64,000 nt of DNA from Burkholderiales bacterium (GTDB taxonomy: Bacteria; Pseudomonadota; Gammaproteobacteria; Burkholderiales; Burkholderiaceae_E). Of the stretch, positions 34,156-47,252 are shown piece by piece (position 1 is the stretch's first letter; every line of letters starts with the position of its first letter). Location: assembly GCA_020248665.1 (NCBI GenBank), contig JADCHE010000015.1:1-64000 (forward strand), read 5' to 3'. The notes beneath the pieces are model-generated. The model was not told the origin of the DNA and did not search any database. It was given only the letters and a program-made list of their open reading frames with translations. A program made the translations under genes and the position numbers.

Positions 34156-34665
34156 TCAGCTCGGCCACCGCGCCTTGAGGTCGCTCGGCCGGAGGTGATC
34201 GTACTCCTCGAACGGCTGGTGGATCCACGGATTCGTGGGCAGGTGGTCGACGTAGAAGTCGGGCTCGGCCACCGACTGGCCCTTGCGCCAGATCACCGCC
34301 GAACGGATCTCCCGGACCTGAGGGTAGCGCGCCTTCAGCGCCGGGATCACCTCGACCAGGGTCGCGCCCGAGTCGACGAGGTCGTCGGCGAGCAGCCAGT
34401 TCGGGCCGGGCAGCGGCTCGGCGCAGCTCATGTGCTCGGCGATCATCAGCCGGCTCTGCGTCGTGCCCGCGTTCTCGCGGTACGAGCTGGTGAACAGCAC
34501 GCCGAGCGGCCGCCGGAAGAGCCGCGACAGCGCGTCGCCGACCCGCAGGCCGCCGCGCGCGAGGCAGACGATCGCATCGAAGTGCCAGGCCGAATCGTGC
34601 ACGCGGACCGCGAGCTTCTCGATCAACCGGTTGTACTCGTCCCAGGAGACGTGCAGGTCCCTCAT
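34156..34665 (-). CDS. Phosphoribosyltransferase (hypoxanthine/xanthine type)
   Basis: The 169-residue protein has the type I PRTase fold: FDAIVCLARGGLRVGDALSR and the PRPP-binding loop WLLADDLVDSGATLVEV. The hood region HVSWDEYNRLIEKL resembles xanthine-guanine enzymes, but the base specificity cannot be read. It is the last gene of the hisZ-purA run, 8 bases downstream of purA, which fits purine salvage. Confidence 0.88.
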   Translation of the reverse strand: MRDLHVSWDEYNRLIEKLAVRVHDSAWHFDAIVCLARGGLRVGDALSRLFRRPLGVLFTSSYRENAGTTQSRLMIAEHMSCAEPLPGPNWLLADDLVDSGATLVEVIPALKARYPQVREIRSAVIWRKGQSVAEPDFYVDHLPTNPWIHQPFEEYDHLRPSDLKARWPS

Positions 34666-34673
34666 GGACGGCC

Positions 34674-37152
<2,479 letters not shown>

Positions 37153-37191
37153 CGTCGTTCTAGTCGTGGCCCGTCGGCCGACGCGAGCGGG

Positions 37192-37377
37192 TCAGGCGGC
37201 GGCCGACAGCAGCAGCAGGCCGGCGAGGGCGGCGGCCAGGCCCATGAAGCGGATCTGTCCGTCGCGCATCGCGGCGATCCGGCGCATCGCCTCGCGCCAG
37301 CTCGGCGGCGACAGCAGCGGCATCAGCCCCTCGAGGATCAGCATCAGCCCGAGCGCGGCGATCAGGTTCGCGGCCAC
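37192..37377 (-). CDS. DUF2065 inner-membrane protein (YjeT-like)
   Basis: A 61-residue protein from GTG 37377, made of two transmembrane helices (LIAALGLMLILEGLMPLL and GLAAALAGLLLLSA) with SPPSWREAMRRIAAMRDGQI-R between them. The loop Arg pattern and the final Gly-x3-Gly helix are typical of DUF2065. It lies between hflC and hisZ, where it is found in most betaproteobacteria. Its function is unknown, but the location suggests a link with the HflKC complex. Confidence 0.85.
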   Translation of the reverse strand: MAANLIAALGLMLILEGLMPLLSPPSWREAMRRIAAMRDGQIRFMGLAAALAGLLLLSAAA

Positions 37378-37387
37378 CGCCCGCCCC

Positions 37388-38284
37388 TCACTTGCGCGGG
37401 CCCGCCGCACCGGCGGACGAGGACGGCGCACGGAAGTAGCGGAAGAACTCCGAGCTCGGGTCGAGCACCAGCACGTCGCTGCGCGAGCGGAACGTCGAGC
37501 GGTACGCCTCGAGGCTGCGGTAGAAGCTCGCGAACTCGGGGTTCTGGCCGAAGGCCTCGGCGAACAGCGCCGAGGCCTTCGCGTCGCCCTCACCCTTGAC
37601 GCGCTGCGCGTCGCGGTAGGCCTCGGCGATGATCACGTCGCGCTGCCGCTCGGCATCGGCGCGGATCTTCTCGGACTCGGCCGAGCCGGTGGCGCGGCGC
37701 TCGTTGGCGACGCGCTTGCGCTCGGACTGCATCCGGTCGAACACCCGCTCGGACACCTCCGGCGCGAAGTCGACGCGCTTCAGGCGCACGTCGATGACCT
37801 CGGCGCCGATCTGCTTGGCGTCCTCGTTCATCTTCGAGCGGACCGAGTCGAGCAGCTCCTGGCGCTTGCCGGAGATCACGTCCGCGACGGTCTTCTTCGC
37901 GACCTCGTTGTTCAGGGAATCGCGCAGGCTGCGCTGCAGCCGGTCGCTCGCGATCAGCTCGCTGCCGCCGACCGAGGTGAAGAAGCGGCGCGGATCGGCG
38001 ATCCGCCACTTCACGAAGGTGTCGATCTGGACGTTCAGCTTCTCGGAGGTGATGAACCGGTCGACGTCGGCGGTGTCGATCGTCAGGATCCGGTTGTCGA
38101 AGTACTGGACGTTCTGGAACGGCGGCGGCAGCTTGAAGTGCAGGCCGGGCTTGGAGATCACTTCCTTGATCTCGCCGAGCGCGAAGACGACCGCGTACTG
38201 GCGCTGGTCTACGACGAAGAGCGTCGTCGACGCGATGCCGAGGGCGACCAGCAGGCCGACGAGGACGGGGACGAGGCGGTTCAT
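37388..38284 (-). CDS. hflC: HflC, FtsH modulator
   Basis: A 298-residue SPFH-domain protein that, with HflK, forms the large periplasmic cage around FtsH. It has one N-terminal transmembrane helix (LVPVLVGLLVALGIASTTLF), VVFALGEIKEVISKPGLHFK as the SPFH start, and the DARRVKGEGDA-type helix (here AYRDAQRVKGEGDAKASALF). The C-terminus is Ser/Ala-rich. It follows hflK by 13 bases. Confidence 0.95.
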   Translation of the reverse strand: MNRLVPVLVGLLVALGIASTTLFVVDQRQYAVVFALGEIKEVISKPGLHFKLPPPFQNVQYFDNRILTIDTADVDRFITSEKLNVQIDTFVKWRIADPRRFFTSVGGSELIASDRLQRSLRDSLNNEVAKKTVADVISGKRQELLDSVRSKMNEDAKQIGAEVIDVRLKRVDFAPEVSERVFDRMQSERKRVANERRATGSAESEKIRADAERQRDVIIAEAYRDAQRVKGEGDAKASALFAEAFGQNPEFASFYRSLEAYRSTFRSRSDVLVLDPSSEFFRYFRAPSSSAGAAGPRK

Positions 38285-38297
38285 GGCGGCGGCTCCG

Positions 38298-39623
38298 TCA
38301 GCGACCCGAGTCGCGGTCGCGGCCGCGCAGGCCGTCGCGCGTGCCAGCGGGCATCGGCGGCGCCTGGACGGCGGGGGCGTCGGTACGACCGTCGGCCGGC
38401 TGCGCGCCCGAGGCGCCCGACTGGGCGCGGGCGGCGTCCGCCGACGCCTGCTGCAGGAGGCGGTCGAGTGGCAGGTACAGCAGGTTGTTGCCCGCGCGGG
38501 ACTCGACGAGCACCTTGCTCGTGTTGCTGAGTACCTGCTGCATCGTTTCGATGTAGAGCCGATCGCGGGTCACCGCGGGCGCCTTCGCGTACTCGGTGAG
38601 CACCTGCTTGAAGCGCGACGCGTCACCCTCGGCGCTCGCGATCACGCGCTGCTTGTAGCCCTCGGACTCCTGCTGCAGGCGGCTCGCGGTACCACGTGCC
38701 TTCGGGATCACGTCGTTCGCGTAGGCGCGGCCCTCGTTGATCAGGCGCTCGCGGTCCTGCGCGGCCTTGTTCGCGTCCTCGAACGCGGCCTGCACCTGCT
38801 CGGGCGGCTGGGCCTGCTGGATCGTCACGTCGACGATGCCGATGCCGGCCCTGTAGCGGTCGGAGATCGACTGCATCAGCGTGAGGGCGTCCTTCGCGAC
38901 CTGCTCCTTCTCCTCGTAGAGCACCTGGTCGATGCCCATCCGGCCGATGACCTCGCGGGTAGCGGTCTCGGCGGCCTGGCGCACGATCTCCTCGGGCGCG
39001 CCGCCGGGATTGTTGTTGAACAGGTAGGCCTTCGGGTCGGTGATGCGGTACTGGACCGCGAACTGCAGGTCGACGATCGCCTGGTCGCCGGTCAGGATCA
39101 GCGACTCGCGCGGCACCTTGTTCTTCACGTTGGTCCGGTAGCCAACCTCGACCTGACGCAGGCGCTGGACGTCGACGGGCTCGGCGGTCTCGATCGGGTA
39201 CGGCAGGCGCCACTTGAAGCCGGCGCTCTCGACCATGTACTTGAACTCGCCGAAGCGCAGGATCGCGGCCGCCTGGCCTTCCTGGATGATGTAGAAGCCG
39301 CTCCCCAGCCACAGCAGGAACGCGATGCCGGCGATCAGGCCGATGCCCGCGCCGGCGCCCTTCATCGAGGGCATCTGCGACGGGCCACCGCCTCGCGGCG
39401 GCTCGCCGCCGCCACCGCCCTTTCCGAACATGCGGTTGAGCCGGCGGTTGAAGTCGCGCCAGAGTTCGTCGAGGTCGGGCGGACCGTCGTTGTTCCCGCC
39501 GCCGGGGCGCTGCGGGCGATCGTCGCCGGAACGGCCGGAGCGATCGTCGTTCGACCCGCCGGAGCCGCTGCGGCCCCAGCCCGGGTCATTGAGCGACAAC
39601 ACTGTGCGAATGCGGGTCCACAT
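38298..39623 (-). CDS. hflK: HflK, FtsH modulator
   Basis: A 441-residue partner of HflC. The cytoplasmic N-terminus is Gly/Asp/Arg-rich (about 1-80), then one transmembrane helix (GIGLIAGIAFLLWLGSGFYI), the SPFH domain (GFKWRLPYPIETAEPVDVQR) and a long helix ending EGYKQRVIASAEGDASRFKQ. The tail has Ala/Gln/Asp-rich sequence. The start overlaps the hflX end by 38 bases, so hflX, hflK and hflC are translated as a unit. Confidence 0.95.
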   Translation of the reverse strand: MWTRIRTVLSLNDPGWGRSGSGGSNDDRSGRSGDDRPQRPGGGNNDGPPDLDELWRDFNRRLNRMFGKGGGGGEPPRGGGPSQMPSMKGAGAGIGLIAGIAFLLWLGSGFYIIQEGQAAAILRFGEFKYMVESAGFKWRLPYPIETAEPVDVQRLRQVEVGYRTNVKNKVPRESLILTGDQAIVDLQFAVQYRITDPKAYLFNNNPGGAPEEIVRQAAETATREVIGRMGIDQVLYEEKEQVAKDALTLMQSISDRYRAGIGIVDVTIQQAQPPEQVQAAFEDANKAAQDRERLINEGRAYANDVIPKARGTASRLQQESEGYKQRVIASAEGDASRFKQVLTEYAKAPAVTRDRLYIETMQQVLSNTSKVLVESRAGNNLLYLPLDRLLQQASADAARAQSGASGAQPADGRTDAPAVQAPPMPAGTRDGLRGRDRDSGR

Positions 39624-40785
39624 CTGGCATGCCGTTGGGAAGGTGCTGCTCGGTGTCGGAACGGGCGCCGATCCGGTCGGACGCCCCGGCTTCGCCCGTG
39701 TCGTCGCGCTCGGAGTCGTCGTCCTGTCCTCCGCGGGCGGGGGCCCGACGGTCGATCGGGTCGACTCGTTCGTCTGGGCCCGCACGGCCCGGTCGCGCGT
39801 GGATGACGGCGAACCGGAGCGCCTCGCGCAGCGCATCGAGACCGGATCCTGATCGGGCGCTGACGGACAAGCGTTCGATATTACCACAGCCGTCGCGCTG
39901 GACTTCCGGCGGCAGGGGTACCGCGTCGATCTTGTTCAGGACCAGCCATTGCGGCACGCGCTCGGCACCGATCTCCGCGAGCACGCGGTCGACCTGCTCG
40001 ACCTGCTCGGCCCGGTCCGGCGCGGAGGCGTCGACGACGTGCAGCAGCAGGTCGGCCTCGGCGGTCTCCTCGAGCGTCGCCCGGAAGGCCGCGACCAGCT
40101 GGTGCGGCAGGTCGCGCACGAACCCGACCGTGTCCGACAGCGCGAGCTCCACCCCGGGCGCGACGACGACGCGCCGGGTGAGCGTGTCGAGCGTCGCGAA
40201 CAGCTGGTCGGCCGCGTAGGTGCCGGCGCCGGTGATCGCGTTGAACAGCGTCGACTTGCCCGCGTTGGTGTAGCCGACCAGCGAGACGCGGAACGCCTCG
40301 CGCCGGTCGCGCGCCCGTCGCCGCGTGCGGCGCTGGCGCTCGGTGCGGTCGAGCCGCTCGCGCACCTGCCGGATCCGGGCGGCCAGCATTCGCCGATCCA
40401 TCTCGAGCTGGGTCTCGCCGGGGCCGCCGCGCACGCCGATGCCGCCGCGCTGCCGCTCGAGGTGGCTCCAGGCACGGACCAGCCGCGACGACTGGTGCTG
40501 CAGCCGAGCGAGCTCGACCTGCAGCTTGCCCTCGGTGCTGCGCGCGCGCTGGCCGAAGATGTCGAGGATCAGCTCGGTGCGGTCGAGGACACGGACCTTC
40601 CAGAGGCGTTCGAGGTTGCGCTGCTGGACCGCGGAGATCTCGTGGTCGAACAGCACGAGCTGTGTGCCGGTCTCGGCGATCGCGGCGGCGATCTCGTCGG
40701 CCTTGCCCCGGCCGAGGTACAGGCCGGGGTCGGGACGCGGGCGGTGGCAGACGACGCGGCGGACCGGGGCGTGGCCCGCGGACAC
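39586..40785 (-). CDS. hflX: GTPase HflX, N-terminus likely extends upstream
   Basis: HflX is a ribosome-splitting GTPase. The frame has LYLGRGKADEIAAAIAETG, the HflX domain GIGVRGGPGETQLEMDRRML, and the G domain with VSLVGYTNAGKSTLF, DTVGF and NKID. GTG 40785 is the first usual start. Conserved-looking sequence of the family (TIALLVRVALGRD...) continues upstream in frame to the hfq stop, where only CTG (40893) is available. Either an unusual start is used or the N-terminus is shortened. The C-terminus is acidic, with an extra about 50 residues. Confidence 0.9.
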   Translation of the reverse strand: MSAGHAPVRRVVCHRPRPDPGLYLGRGKADEIAAAIAETGTQLVLFDHEISAVQQRNLERLWKVRVLDRTELILDIFGQRARSTEGKLQVELARLQHQSSRLVRAWSHLERQRGGIGVRGGPGETQLEMDRRMLAARIRQVRERLDRTERQRRTRRRARDRREAFRVSLVGYTNAGKSTLFNAITGAGTYAADQLFATLDTLTRRVVVAPGVELALSDTVGFVRDLPHQLVAAFRATLEETAEADLLLHVVDASAPDRAEQVEQVDRVLAEIGAERVPQWLVLNKIDAVPLPPEVQRDGCGNIERLSVSARSGSGLDALREALRFAVIHARPGRAGPDERVDPIDRRAPARGGQDDDSERDDTGEAGASDRIGARSDTEQHLPNGMPDVDPHSHSVVAQ

Positions 40786-40889
40786 CGCGAGCGCGGCGAG
40801 CTCGTCGAGCGAGGCGTCGTCTGCACGGTCGCGGCCGAGCGCGACGCGGACCAGCAGTGCGATGGTTCGTTCGGGTCGGGCGGTGGGGT

Positions 40890-41126
40890 TCAGCTTTCCG
40901 CGCTTTCTTGGTGGAAGTTGACGGCCCGGGCGGGCACGACCGTCGAGATCGCGTGCTTGTAGACCATCTGGGTCACGGTGTTTCGCAGCAGGACGACGTA
41001 CTGGTCGAACGATTCGATCTGGCCCTGGAGCTTGATGCCGTTGACGAGGTAGATCGAGACCGGAACATGGTCCTTGCGCAGGAGGTTCAGGAACGGGTCT
41101 TGTAGTAGTTGCCCTTTGTTGCTCAT
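40890..41126 (-). CDS. hfq: RNA chaperone Hfq
   Basis: The 78-residue Sm-like protein promotes small-RNA pairing with mRNA. It has [40 protein letters not shown] (Sm1) and the Sm2 motif VYKHAIST. The disordered tail is very short ([13 protein letters not shown]). It is followed directly by hflX, the usual order in proteobacteria. Confidence 0.97.
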   Translation of the reverse strand: MSNKGQLLQDPFLNLLRKDHVPVSIYLVNGIKLQGQIESFDQYVVLLRNTVTQMVYKHAISTVVPARAVNFHQESAES

Positions 41127-41266
41127 GGCGGCTCCGGATCTGTTCGCTTTGTGTGGGGGCGCGTCTGCGGACTTCAAGGCCCGCCGTCCGACTGTAGCCG
41201 AATCGCGGGGTGCTTGGCTACCGAACGGGGCGCCGCGGCCGGCGCGTCGCGCCGGGGGACGCGACC

Positions 41267-42733
41267 TCAGCGCGCATAGGGGTTCGAGGAGGTGCGGAAC
41301 TCGACGCGCAGCGGCGTGCCCTGCAGCGAGAAGCGCTCGCGGAACCAGCCCTCGAGGTAGCGGCGGTAGCTGTCGGGCACGCGGTCGAGCGAGTTGCCGT
41401 GGATGACGACCACCGGCGGGTTCTGCCCGCCCTGGTGCGCGTAGCGCATCTTCGGGCGCGTCGCGCCGCGACGCGGCGGCGGCTGGCGCTCGACCGCCTC
41501 CTGCATCGCGCGGGTGAGCCGCGGCGTCGACAGCTTGGCCGTCGCGGCGGCGTGCGCTTCGTCGACCGAGCGCATCAGCGCACCGACCCCCTTGCCTTCG
41601 GTCGCGGTCAGGAAGTGCGTCCGCGCGAAGCCGAGGAAACCGAGCTTGCGCTCGAGCTCGATCTTGATCCGCTCGCGGCGGTAGTCGTCGGCGAGGTCCC
41701 ACTTGTTGACCCCGACGACCACCGCACGGCCCGCCTCGAGCACGTAGCCCGCGATGTGCGCGTCCTGGTCGGCGATGTCCTGCGACGCGTCGAGCAGCAG
41801 CACGCAGACGTTGCTGTCCTCGATCGCCTGAAGCGTCTTCACCACCGAGAACTTCTCGATCACGTCGTGGACCTTGCCGCGGCGGCGCACGCCCGCAGTG
41901 TCGACGATCGTGTAGGAACGCCCGCCGCGCTCGAAGTCCACCGCGACCGCGTCGCGGGTCGTGCCCGGCTGGTCGAACGCGATCATCCGCTGCTCGCCGA
42001 GCAGCGTGTTGATCAACGTGGACTTGCCGGCGTTCGGGCGGCCGACCACGGCGACGCGGATGCGCCGCGGGCGGACCGCCGCGGCTGCGCCGTCGGCGGC
42101 CGCTACCTGGGCGCCGGGTGCCGCGTCGACCGCCGCGAGCTCGGCCTCGGTCGGCGGCCGCGCGTCCTCGGTGGTGGACGCATCGGCGGCCTCGTCGGGC
42201 AGAGCCACGTCGACCGGCGGCGGCAGGCTCTCCTCGATCAGGTCGCGCACGCCGTCGCCGTGCGCGGCGGAGATCGCGTGCGGCGCGCCGAGGCCGAGCG
42301 ACCAGAAGTCGGCCACCACGGTGTCGCGCAGCATGCCCTCGGTCTTGTTGACCGCGAGCACGACCTTCGCCGCGGTACGGCGCAGCTCGTTGGCGATGTC
42401 GCGGTCGCGCGCGGCCATCCCCTCGCGGCCGTCCACGACGAACACCACCAGGTCGGCCTCGATGACGGCCTGCCGCGCCTGGCGCGCCATCTCGGCCGCT
42501 ATGCCGCTCCTGGCGACCGGCTCGAAGCCGCCGGTGTCGATGACGATGAAGCGGCGCTCACCGACTCGGCCCTGCCCGTAGTGGCGATCGCGGGTCAGGC
42601 CGGGGATGTCGGCGACCAGCGCCGCGCGGCTGCGCGTGAGCCGGTTGAACAGCGTCGACTTCCCGACGTTCGGGCGCCCGACGAGGGCGACGACCGGCGG
42701 CGGCCCGTCGCGGGCGGTGTCGGCGGCGCTCAC
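41267..42733 (-). CDS. der: Ribosome biogenesis GTPase Der (EngA)
   Basis: Der (488 residues) acts in 50S assembly. It has two GTPase domains, the first with [14 protein letters not shown] near residue 18 and DTGGF, NKTE; the second with [21 protein letters not shown] and NKWD. A KH-like domain follows ([16 protein letters not shown]-type region; here [20 protein letters not shown]). The linker between the G domains is longer than usual, with an Ala/Asp/Pro-rich insert of about 45 residues. GTG start. Confidence 0.95.
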   Translation of the reverse strand: MSAADTARDGPPPVVALVGRPNVGKSTLFNRLTRSRAALVADIPGLTRDRHYGQGRVGERRFIVIDTGGFEPVARSGIAAEMARQARQAVIEADLVVFVVDGREGMAARDRDIANELRRTAAKVVLAVNKTEGMLRDTVVADFWSLGLGAPHAISAAHGDGVRDLIEESLPPPVDVALPDEAADASTTEDARPPTEAELAAVDAAPGAQVAAADGAAAAVRPRRIRVAVVGRPNAGKSTLINTLLGEQRMIAFDQPGTTRDAVAVDFERGGRSYTIVDTAGVRRRGKVHDVIEKFSVVKTLQAIEDSNVCVLLLDASQDIADQDAHIAGYVLEAGRAVVVGVNKWDLADDYRRERIKIELERKLGFLGFARTHFLTATEGKGVGALMRSVDEAHAAATAKLSTPRLTRAMQEAVERQPPPRRGATRPKMRYAHQGGQNPPVVVIHGNSLDRVPDSYRRYLEGWFRERFSLQGTPLRVEFRTSSNPYAR

Positions 42734-42791
42734 TGGACACGCCCCCGCGCCTCGCGCCGCGGCGCCGTGAGCCTCGGGGCGGCCCGGCGGC

Positions 42792-43934
42792 TCACGGTAC
42801 GCGGAACGCGTGCAGCGTGCCGCCGGAGGTCTGGACCACGAGCGTCGAGCCTACCGCGGCGGGCGGCGCGACGATCGGCTTGCCGTCGGTCTTGGTGACC
42901 GCGGCGAGGGTGCCGTCGGCGCGCGACAGCCACAGCACGTTGCCCTCGACGTCGCCGATCGCGACGCCCGAGCCCACGATCAGCGGCGCGGCGAGGCGCC
43001 GGCGCGCGAAGCCCTTCTGCTGCCATGCGGGCTGGCCGGCGCGATCGAACGCGTGCACCACGTCGTTCGCGTCGGGCAGCACCACGCCGCGGTTGTCGAC
43101 GTCCAGGCCGACCGCCGAGGAGAAGTCGCGGATCCAGACCGGCGCACCGGTCGCGGCGTCGAGGCAGCCGACGCGCCCCTGGTACGAGGCCGCGCAGAGC
43201 TCCCGGCCGATCACCAGCGGCGAGCCGACGACGTCGGCGATTCGCTCGAGCTCGGTCGTGCCCCTGGGCTGCGCGAGCGGCACGTCCCAGCGCGGCGCAC
43301 CGCTGCCGAGCGCGAGCGCGACCATGCGCCCGCCGGGCATGCCGATGAACGCGAGGCCCGGCACCATCGCGATGCCGCCCGAGTTTCGCAGCACCAGCGG
43401 CGGGTTCTGGCGCTGGTACTGCCAGCGCCGCTTGCCGTTGTCGGTGTCGTAGGCGACCACGCGGTTGTCGGAGGTGCGGACCAGCACGGTGCCATCTGCG
43501 ACCGCGGGCGCGCTGACCACCTCGGCGCCGACCGGTGCGGTCCAGCGCGTGGCGCCCTGCGCGTCGAGCGCGACGAGCGAGCCGTCGCGGGTGGCGACGA
43601 CGGTGGTGGTGCCGTCGGTACCCACGCCGGCCGACAGCGGCTTGCCGACCGACACGCGCCAGGTCGCGCGCCCGGTGTCGACGTCGAGCCGCACCACCGT
43701 GCCGTCCTGCGCCGCGGCCCACACCGAGTCGCCGATCGCGACCGGCACGAAGCCGATGCCCGAGCGCGCGCCGAGCGCCGCCGTCCACATCGGCGCGGGC
43801 TTGATCGCGCCCGAGGGAGCCGGCAGCGGATCGGGCGGCGTGCGCGACGAGCCGAACAGCGAGCAGCCGCCCAGCGCGGCGAGCGCGGCGAGCGCGGCGG
43901 CAGCGTGCCGCATGCGGTGGCCCGTCCGCCTCAT
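42792..43934 (-). CDS. bamB: Outer-membrane assembly lipoprotein BamB
   Basis: BamB (380 residues) is a beta-propeller subunit of the BAM complex. The lipoprotein signal ends [15 protein letters not shown] with acylated Cys. Eight-blade PQQ-like repeats are seen, for example [40 protein letters not shown] and [20 protein letters not shown]. It overlaps the yfgM stop by four bases and is followed by der, the standard order. Confidence 0.95.
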   Translation of the reverse strand: MRRTGHRMRHAAAALAALAALGGCSLFGSSRTPPDPLPAPSGAIKPAPMWTAALGARSGIGFVPVAIGDSVWAAAQDGTVVRLDVDTGRATWRVSVGKPLSAGVGTDGTTTVVATRDGSLVALDAQGATRWTAPVGAEVVSAPAVADGTVLVRTSDNRVVAYDTDNGKRRWQYQRQNPPLVLRNSGGIAMVPGLAFIGMPGGRMVALALGSGAPRWDVPLAQPRGTTELERIADVVGSPLVIGRELCAASYQGRVGCLDAATGAPVWIRDFSSAVGLDVDNRGVVLPDANDVVHAFDRAGQPAWQQKGFARRRLAAPLIVGSGVAIGDVEGNVLWLSRADGTLAAVTKTDGKPIVAPPAAVGSTLVVQTSGGTLHAFRVP

Positions 43935-44563
43935 GCCCCGCCCAGCGCGTCGAGCTTCATCTGCACCAGTGGCCGAAGCGCGGCGCCGCGTTCGAGGCGC
44001 TCGAGCGCGACCTTGTACGCCTCGCGGGCCTCGTCGCGCTTGCCCTGTGCGAGCAGCAGGTCGCCGCGCCGGTCGGCGAAGGCGCCCGAGAACGCGCCCG
44101 CGTCACCCACCGCGAGCAGCTTCAGGCCATCGTCGTAGGCCTTCTCGTCGAGCAGGATGCCCGCGAGCCGCAGCCGCGCGAGCAGCCTGTGCTCCGGGTC
44201 CTTCGCGTTGTCGACCGCCCACTGCAGCGGCGCCTTCGCCGCCTTCAGGTCGCCCGCGTCGTGGTAGGCCCGCGCGGCGATCAGCGCTCCCATCGACCCG
44301 TAGACCGTACCCGAGTACTTCTCGAACAGCGGCCCGGAGGTCTGCTTGACCTTGGCGACGTCCTTCTTCTCGACCGCGTCACGCAGCTGGTCGTACAGCA
44401 CCGAGGCCTCGACCGACTGCTTCTGCTGCCACCAGCCCCAGCCGCGCCAGCCGGCGATCGCGAGCAGCACCACGGTGACGAGCGCGAGCAGCAGGTTGCC
44501 CCACTTGTTCCAGAACGCCTTGAACGCGTCGAGCTGGTCCTGTTCCTGGAGATCGTAGGCCAT
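43931..44563 (-). CDS. yfgM: YfgM family periplasmic TPR-like protein
   Basis: A 210-residue protein anchored by one helix (GNLLLALVTVVLLAIAGWRG, about 22-41) with a tetratricopeptide-like periplasmic domain (GALIAARAYHDAGDLKAAKA, RRGDLLLAQGKRDEAREAYK). The E. coli homologue works at the Sec translocon with PpiD. The N-terminal YDLQEQDQLDAFKAFWNKWG is typical. It lies between hisS and bamB as in most betaproteobacteria. Confidence 0.93.
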   Translation of the reverse strand: MAYDLQEQDQLDAFKAFWNKWGNLLLALVTVVLLAIAGWRGWGWWQQKQSVEASVLYDQLRDAVEKKDVAKVKQTSGPLFEKYSGTVYGSMGALIAARAYHDAGDLKAAKAPLQWAVDNAKDPEHRLLARLRLAGILLDEKAYDDGLKLLAVGDAGAFSGAFADRRGDLLLAQGKRDEAREAYKVALERLERGAALRPLVQMKLDALGGA

Positions 44564-44592
44564 CGGGAAGGTCTGTCCGGTTGGGGTCGGGC

Positions 44593-45942
44593 TCAGTCGC
44601 CGGTGGCGACGAGCGCATCGACCAGGTAGTCGGGTAGCGCATCGAGCGCGACGGATTCCTGGCGGCCCGCGCCGCGCTCGCCGTCGGCGCCGCGCAGCGC
44701 CTTCACGGTCGCGGTGCGCGCGACCGCCTCGTCGTCGCCGATCACGACGGCAAACTCCGCGCCGCTTGCGTCGGCGCGCTTGAACTGTGTCTTGAAGCCG
44801 CCGCCGCCGGCGTGCATCACCACGTCGAGGCCGGCGCTGCGCAGCGCCTCGGACACGGTGAACGCGACGGTCCGCGCGGCCTCGCCCTGGTGCACGACGT
44901 AGACGTCGCAGGCCGGCGCCGGCTCGGGCTCGCCGCTCGCCTTCATCAGCTCGAGCAGCCGCTCGACGCCGATCGCGAAGCCGCAGGACGGCGCAGGCCG
45001 CCCGCCGAGCATCTCGACGAGCGGGTCGTAGCGCCCGCCGCCGCAGACCGTACCCTGGGCGCCGAGGCTGTCGGTCACCCACTCGAAGACGGTGCGGTTG
45101 TAGTAGTCGAGCCCGCGCACCAGCCGCGGGTTGATGCGGAACGGGATGCCGACCGCGCGCAGCAGCGCCTGCACGCCCTCGAAGTGCGCGCGCGACGCGT
45201 CGCCGAGGAAGTCGGCGAGCTTCGGGGCGGCCTCCACCAGCGACTGCATCGCCGGGTTCTTGGTGTCGAGGATGCGCAGCGGGTTGCTGTGCAGCCGGCG
45301 CTGCGCGTCGGCGTCGAGCCGGTCGCGGCGTGCCTCGAAGTAAGCGATCAGCGCCTCGCGGTGGCCGCGCCGCTCGGCCGGGTCGCCGATGCTGTTGAGC
45401 TCGAGCCGGATGTCCTCGAGGCCGAGGTCGTCCCACAGCCGCTGGCACATCGCGATGACCTCGGCGTCGATGTCGGGGCCCTCGAAGCCGAGCGCCTCGA
45501 TGCCGATCTGGTGGAACTGGCGGTAGCGCCCGCGCTGCGGCCGCTCGTGCCGGAACATCGGGCCGGTGTACCAGAGCCGCTTCGGGCCGTCGTACAGCAG
45601 GTTGTGCTCGATCGCCGCGCGCACGACGCCGGCGGTGTTCTCGGGGCGCAGCGTCAGGTGCTCGCCGTTCAGCGCGTCCTCGAAGGAGTACATCTCCTTC
45701 TCGACGATGTCGGTCACCTCGCCGATGCCGCGCTTGAAGAGCGCCGTGTGCTCGACGATCGGCGTGCGCACCTGCCGGTAGCCGTAGCTGCGCGCCCAGT
45801 GCGCGACGACCTGCTCGAGCCGCTCCCAGCGCTCGCTGTCGCCCGGCAGCAGATCGTTCATGCCCTTGACGCCGGTCAGGCGCTCGGCGCGCTTCGGGGC
45901 GCCGGCCGGCGGCGTGGAGGCGAAGGGGGCTTCTTCGGACAT
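44593..45942 (-). CDS. hisS: Histidyl-tRNA synthetase
   Basis: HisS (449 residues). Class II motifs: [20 protein letters not shown] at the start, motif 2 in [20 protein letters not shown], the histidine motifs [13 protein letters not shown] and GGGRYDPLV, and motif 3 [13 protein letters not shown]. The anticodon-binding domain follows from about 340. An N-terminal 20-residue Pro/Ala leader is present. Normal length. Confidence 0.97.
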   Translation of the reverse strand: MSEEAPFASTPPAGAPKRAERLTGVKGMNDLLPGDSERWERLEQVVAHWARSYGYRQVRTPIVEHTALFKRGIGEVTDIVEKEMYSFEDALNGEHLTLRPENTAGVVRAAIEHNLLYDGPKRLWYTGPMFRHERPQRGRYRQFHQIGIEALGFEGPDIDAEVIAMCQRLWDDLGLEDIRLELNSIGDPAERRGHREALIAYFEARRDRLDADAQRRLHSNPLRILDTKNPAMQSLVEAAPKLADFLGDASRAHFEGVQALLRAVGIPFRINPRLVRGLDYYNRTVFEWVTDSLGAQGTVCGGGRYDPLVEMLGGRPAPSCGFAIGVERLLELMKASGEPEPAPACDVYVVHQGEAARTVAFTVSEALRSAGLDVVMHAGGGGFKTQFKRADASGAEFAVVIGDDEAVARTATVKALRGADGERGAGRQESVALDALPDYLVDALVATGD

Positions 45943-45968
45943 GGATCGGGTCGGTGGGACGGGCCGCC

Positions 45969-47252
45969 TCAGGCGTCGGCGCCGATGCGCCCGTAGCGGC
46001 GCTGAACGTAGTCCTCGACGATCGCCTGGAACTCCTCGGCGATACGCTCGCCCTTCAGCGTCACCGTACGCTCCCCGTCGACGAACACCGGCGCGACTGG
46101 CGCCTCGTCGGCGCCCGGCAGCGAGATGCCGACGTCGGCGTGCTTGGACTCGCCCGGGCCGTTCACGACGCAGCCCATCACCGCGACCTGCATCGTCTCG
46201 ACGCCGGGATACGACGCGCGCCACACCGGCATCTGCGCGCGCAGGAACGACTGGATGCTCTCGGCAAGCTCCTGGAAGAACGTGCTGCTGGTGCGGCCGC
46301 AGCCGGGGCAGGCGACGACCAGGGGCGTGAACGCGCGCAGACCCATCGTCTGCAGGATCTCCTGTGCGACCACCACTTCGCGGGTACGGTCGCCGTTCGG
46401 CTCGGGCGTGAGCGACACGCGGATGGTGTCGCCGATGCCTTCCTGCAGCAGCACCGACAGCGCGGCCGTCGAGGCGACGATGCCCTTGCTGCCCATGCCC
46501 GCCTCGGTGAGGCCCACGTGCAGCGGATAGTCGCAGCGCCTCGAGAGCTCGCGGTAGACGGCGACCACGTCCTGCACGTTCGACACCTTCGCGGACAGCA
46601 CGATCCGATCGCCGGGCATGCCGAGCGACTCGGCGAGATGCGCGCTCTCGATCGCCGAGGTGACGAGCGCCTCGCGCATCACCTGCGCCGCCTCCCAGGG
46701 CCGGGCCCGCTTCGCGTTCTCGTCCATCATCCGAGCGAGCACCGACTGGTCGAGGCTGCCCCAGTTGACGCCGATGCGCACCGGCTTCGCGTGGCGGTTC
46801 GCGACCTCGATCATCGCGGCGAAGTTGTCCTCGCGCTTGGAGCCGGCACCGACGTTGCCCGGATTGATCCGGTACTTCGACAGCGCCTGCGCGCAGTCGG
46901 GAAACTGCGTGAGCAGCTTGTGGCCGTTGTAGTGGAAGTCGCCGACCAGCGGCACGTCGACGCCCATCCGGTCGAGCTGCTCGCGGATCGCGGCGACCTC
47001 GCGCGCGGCGTCGGGCGTGTTGACGGTGATGCGGACCACCTCGGAGCCCGCCTGCGCGAGCGCCTTGACCTGGATCGCGGTCGCGATCGCATCGGCGGTG
47101 TCGGTGTTGGTCATCGACTGCACGACCACCGGCGCGCCGCCGCCGACGTGCACGGTCCGCGTTCCCCACGAGACCGCGACGCGGCGCGTGATCCGGCGCT
47201 CGAGCGGACCCGCCGGCATCGGCGCGCCTCCGGGCGGCAGCTCTGCGCTCAC
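45969..47252 (-). CDS. ispG: 4-hydroxy-3-methylbut-2-enyl diphosphate synthase
   Basis: IspG (427 residues from GTG 47252) catalyses a late step of the MEP isoprenoid pathway. The TIM-barrel start has [20 protein letters not shown]. The 4Fe-4S Cys are in [14 protein letters not shown] and [14 protein letters not shown] 47252 overlaps the rodZ stop (GTGA); ATG 47219 is the alternative and would remove 11 residues before the family start. Confidence 0.95.
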   Translation of the reverse strand: MSAELPPGGAPMPAGPLERRITRRVAVSWGTRTVHVGGGAPVVVQSMTNTDTADAIATAIQVKALAQAGSEVVRITVNTPDAAREVAAIREQLDRMGVDVPLVGDFHYNGHKLLTQFPDCAQALSKYRINPGNVGAGSKREDNFAAMIEVANRHAKPVRIGVNWGSLDQSVLARMMDENAKRARPWEAAQVMREALVTSAIESAHLAESLGMPGDRIVLSAKVSNVQDVVAVYRELSRRCDYPLHVGLTEAGMGSKGIVASTAALSVLLQEGIGDTIRVSLTPEPNGDRTREVVVAQEILQTMGLRAFTPLVVACPGCGRTSSTFFQELAESIQSFLRAQMPVWRASYPGVETMQVAVMGCVVNGPGESKHADVGISLPGADEAPVAPVFVDGERTVTLKGERIAEEFQAIVEDYVQRRYGRIGADA

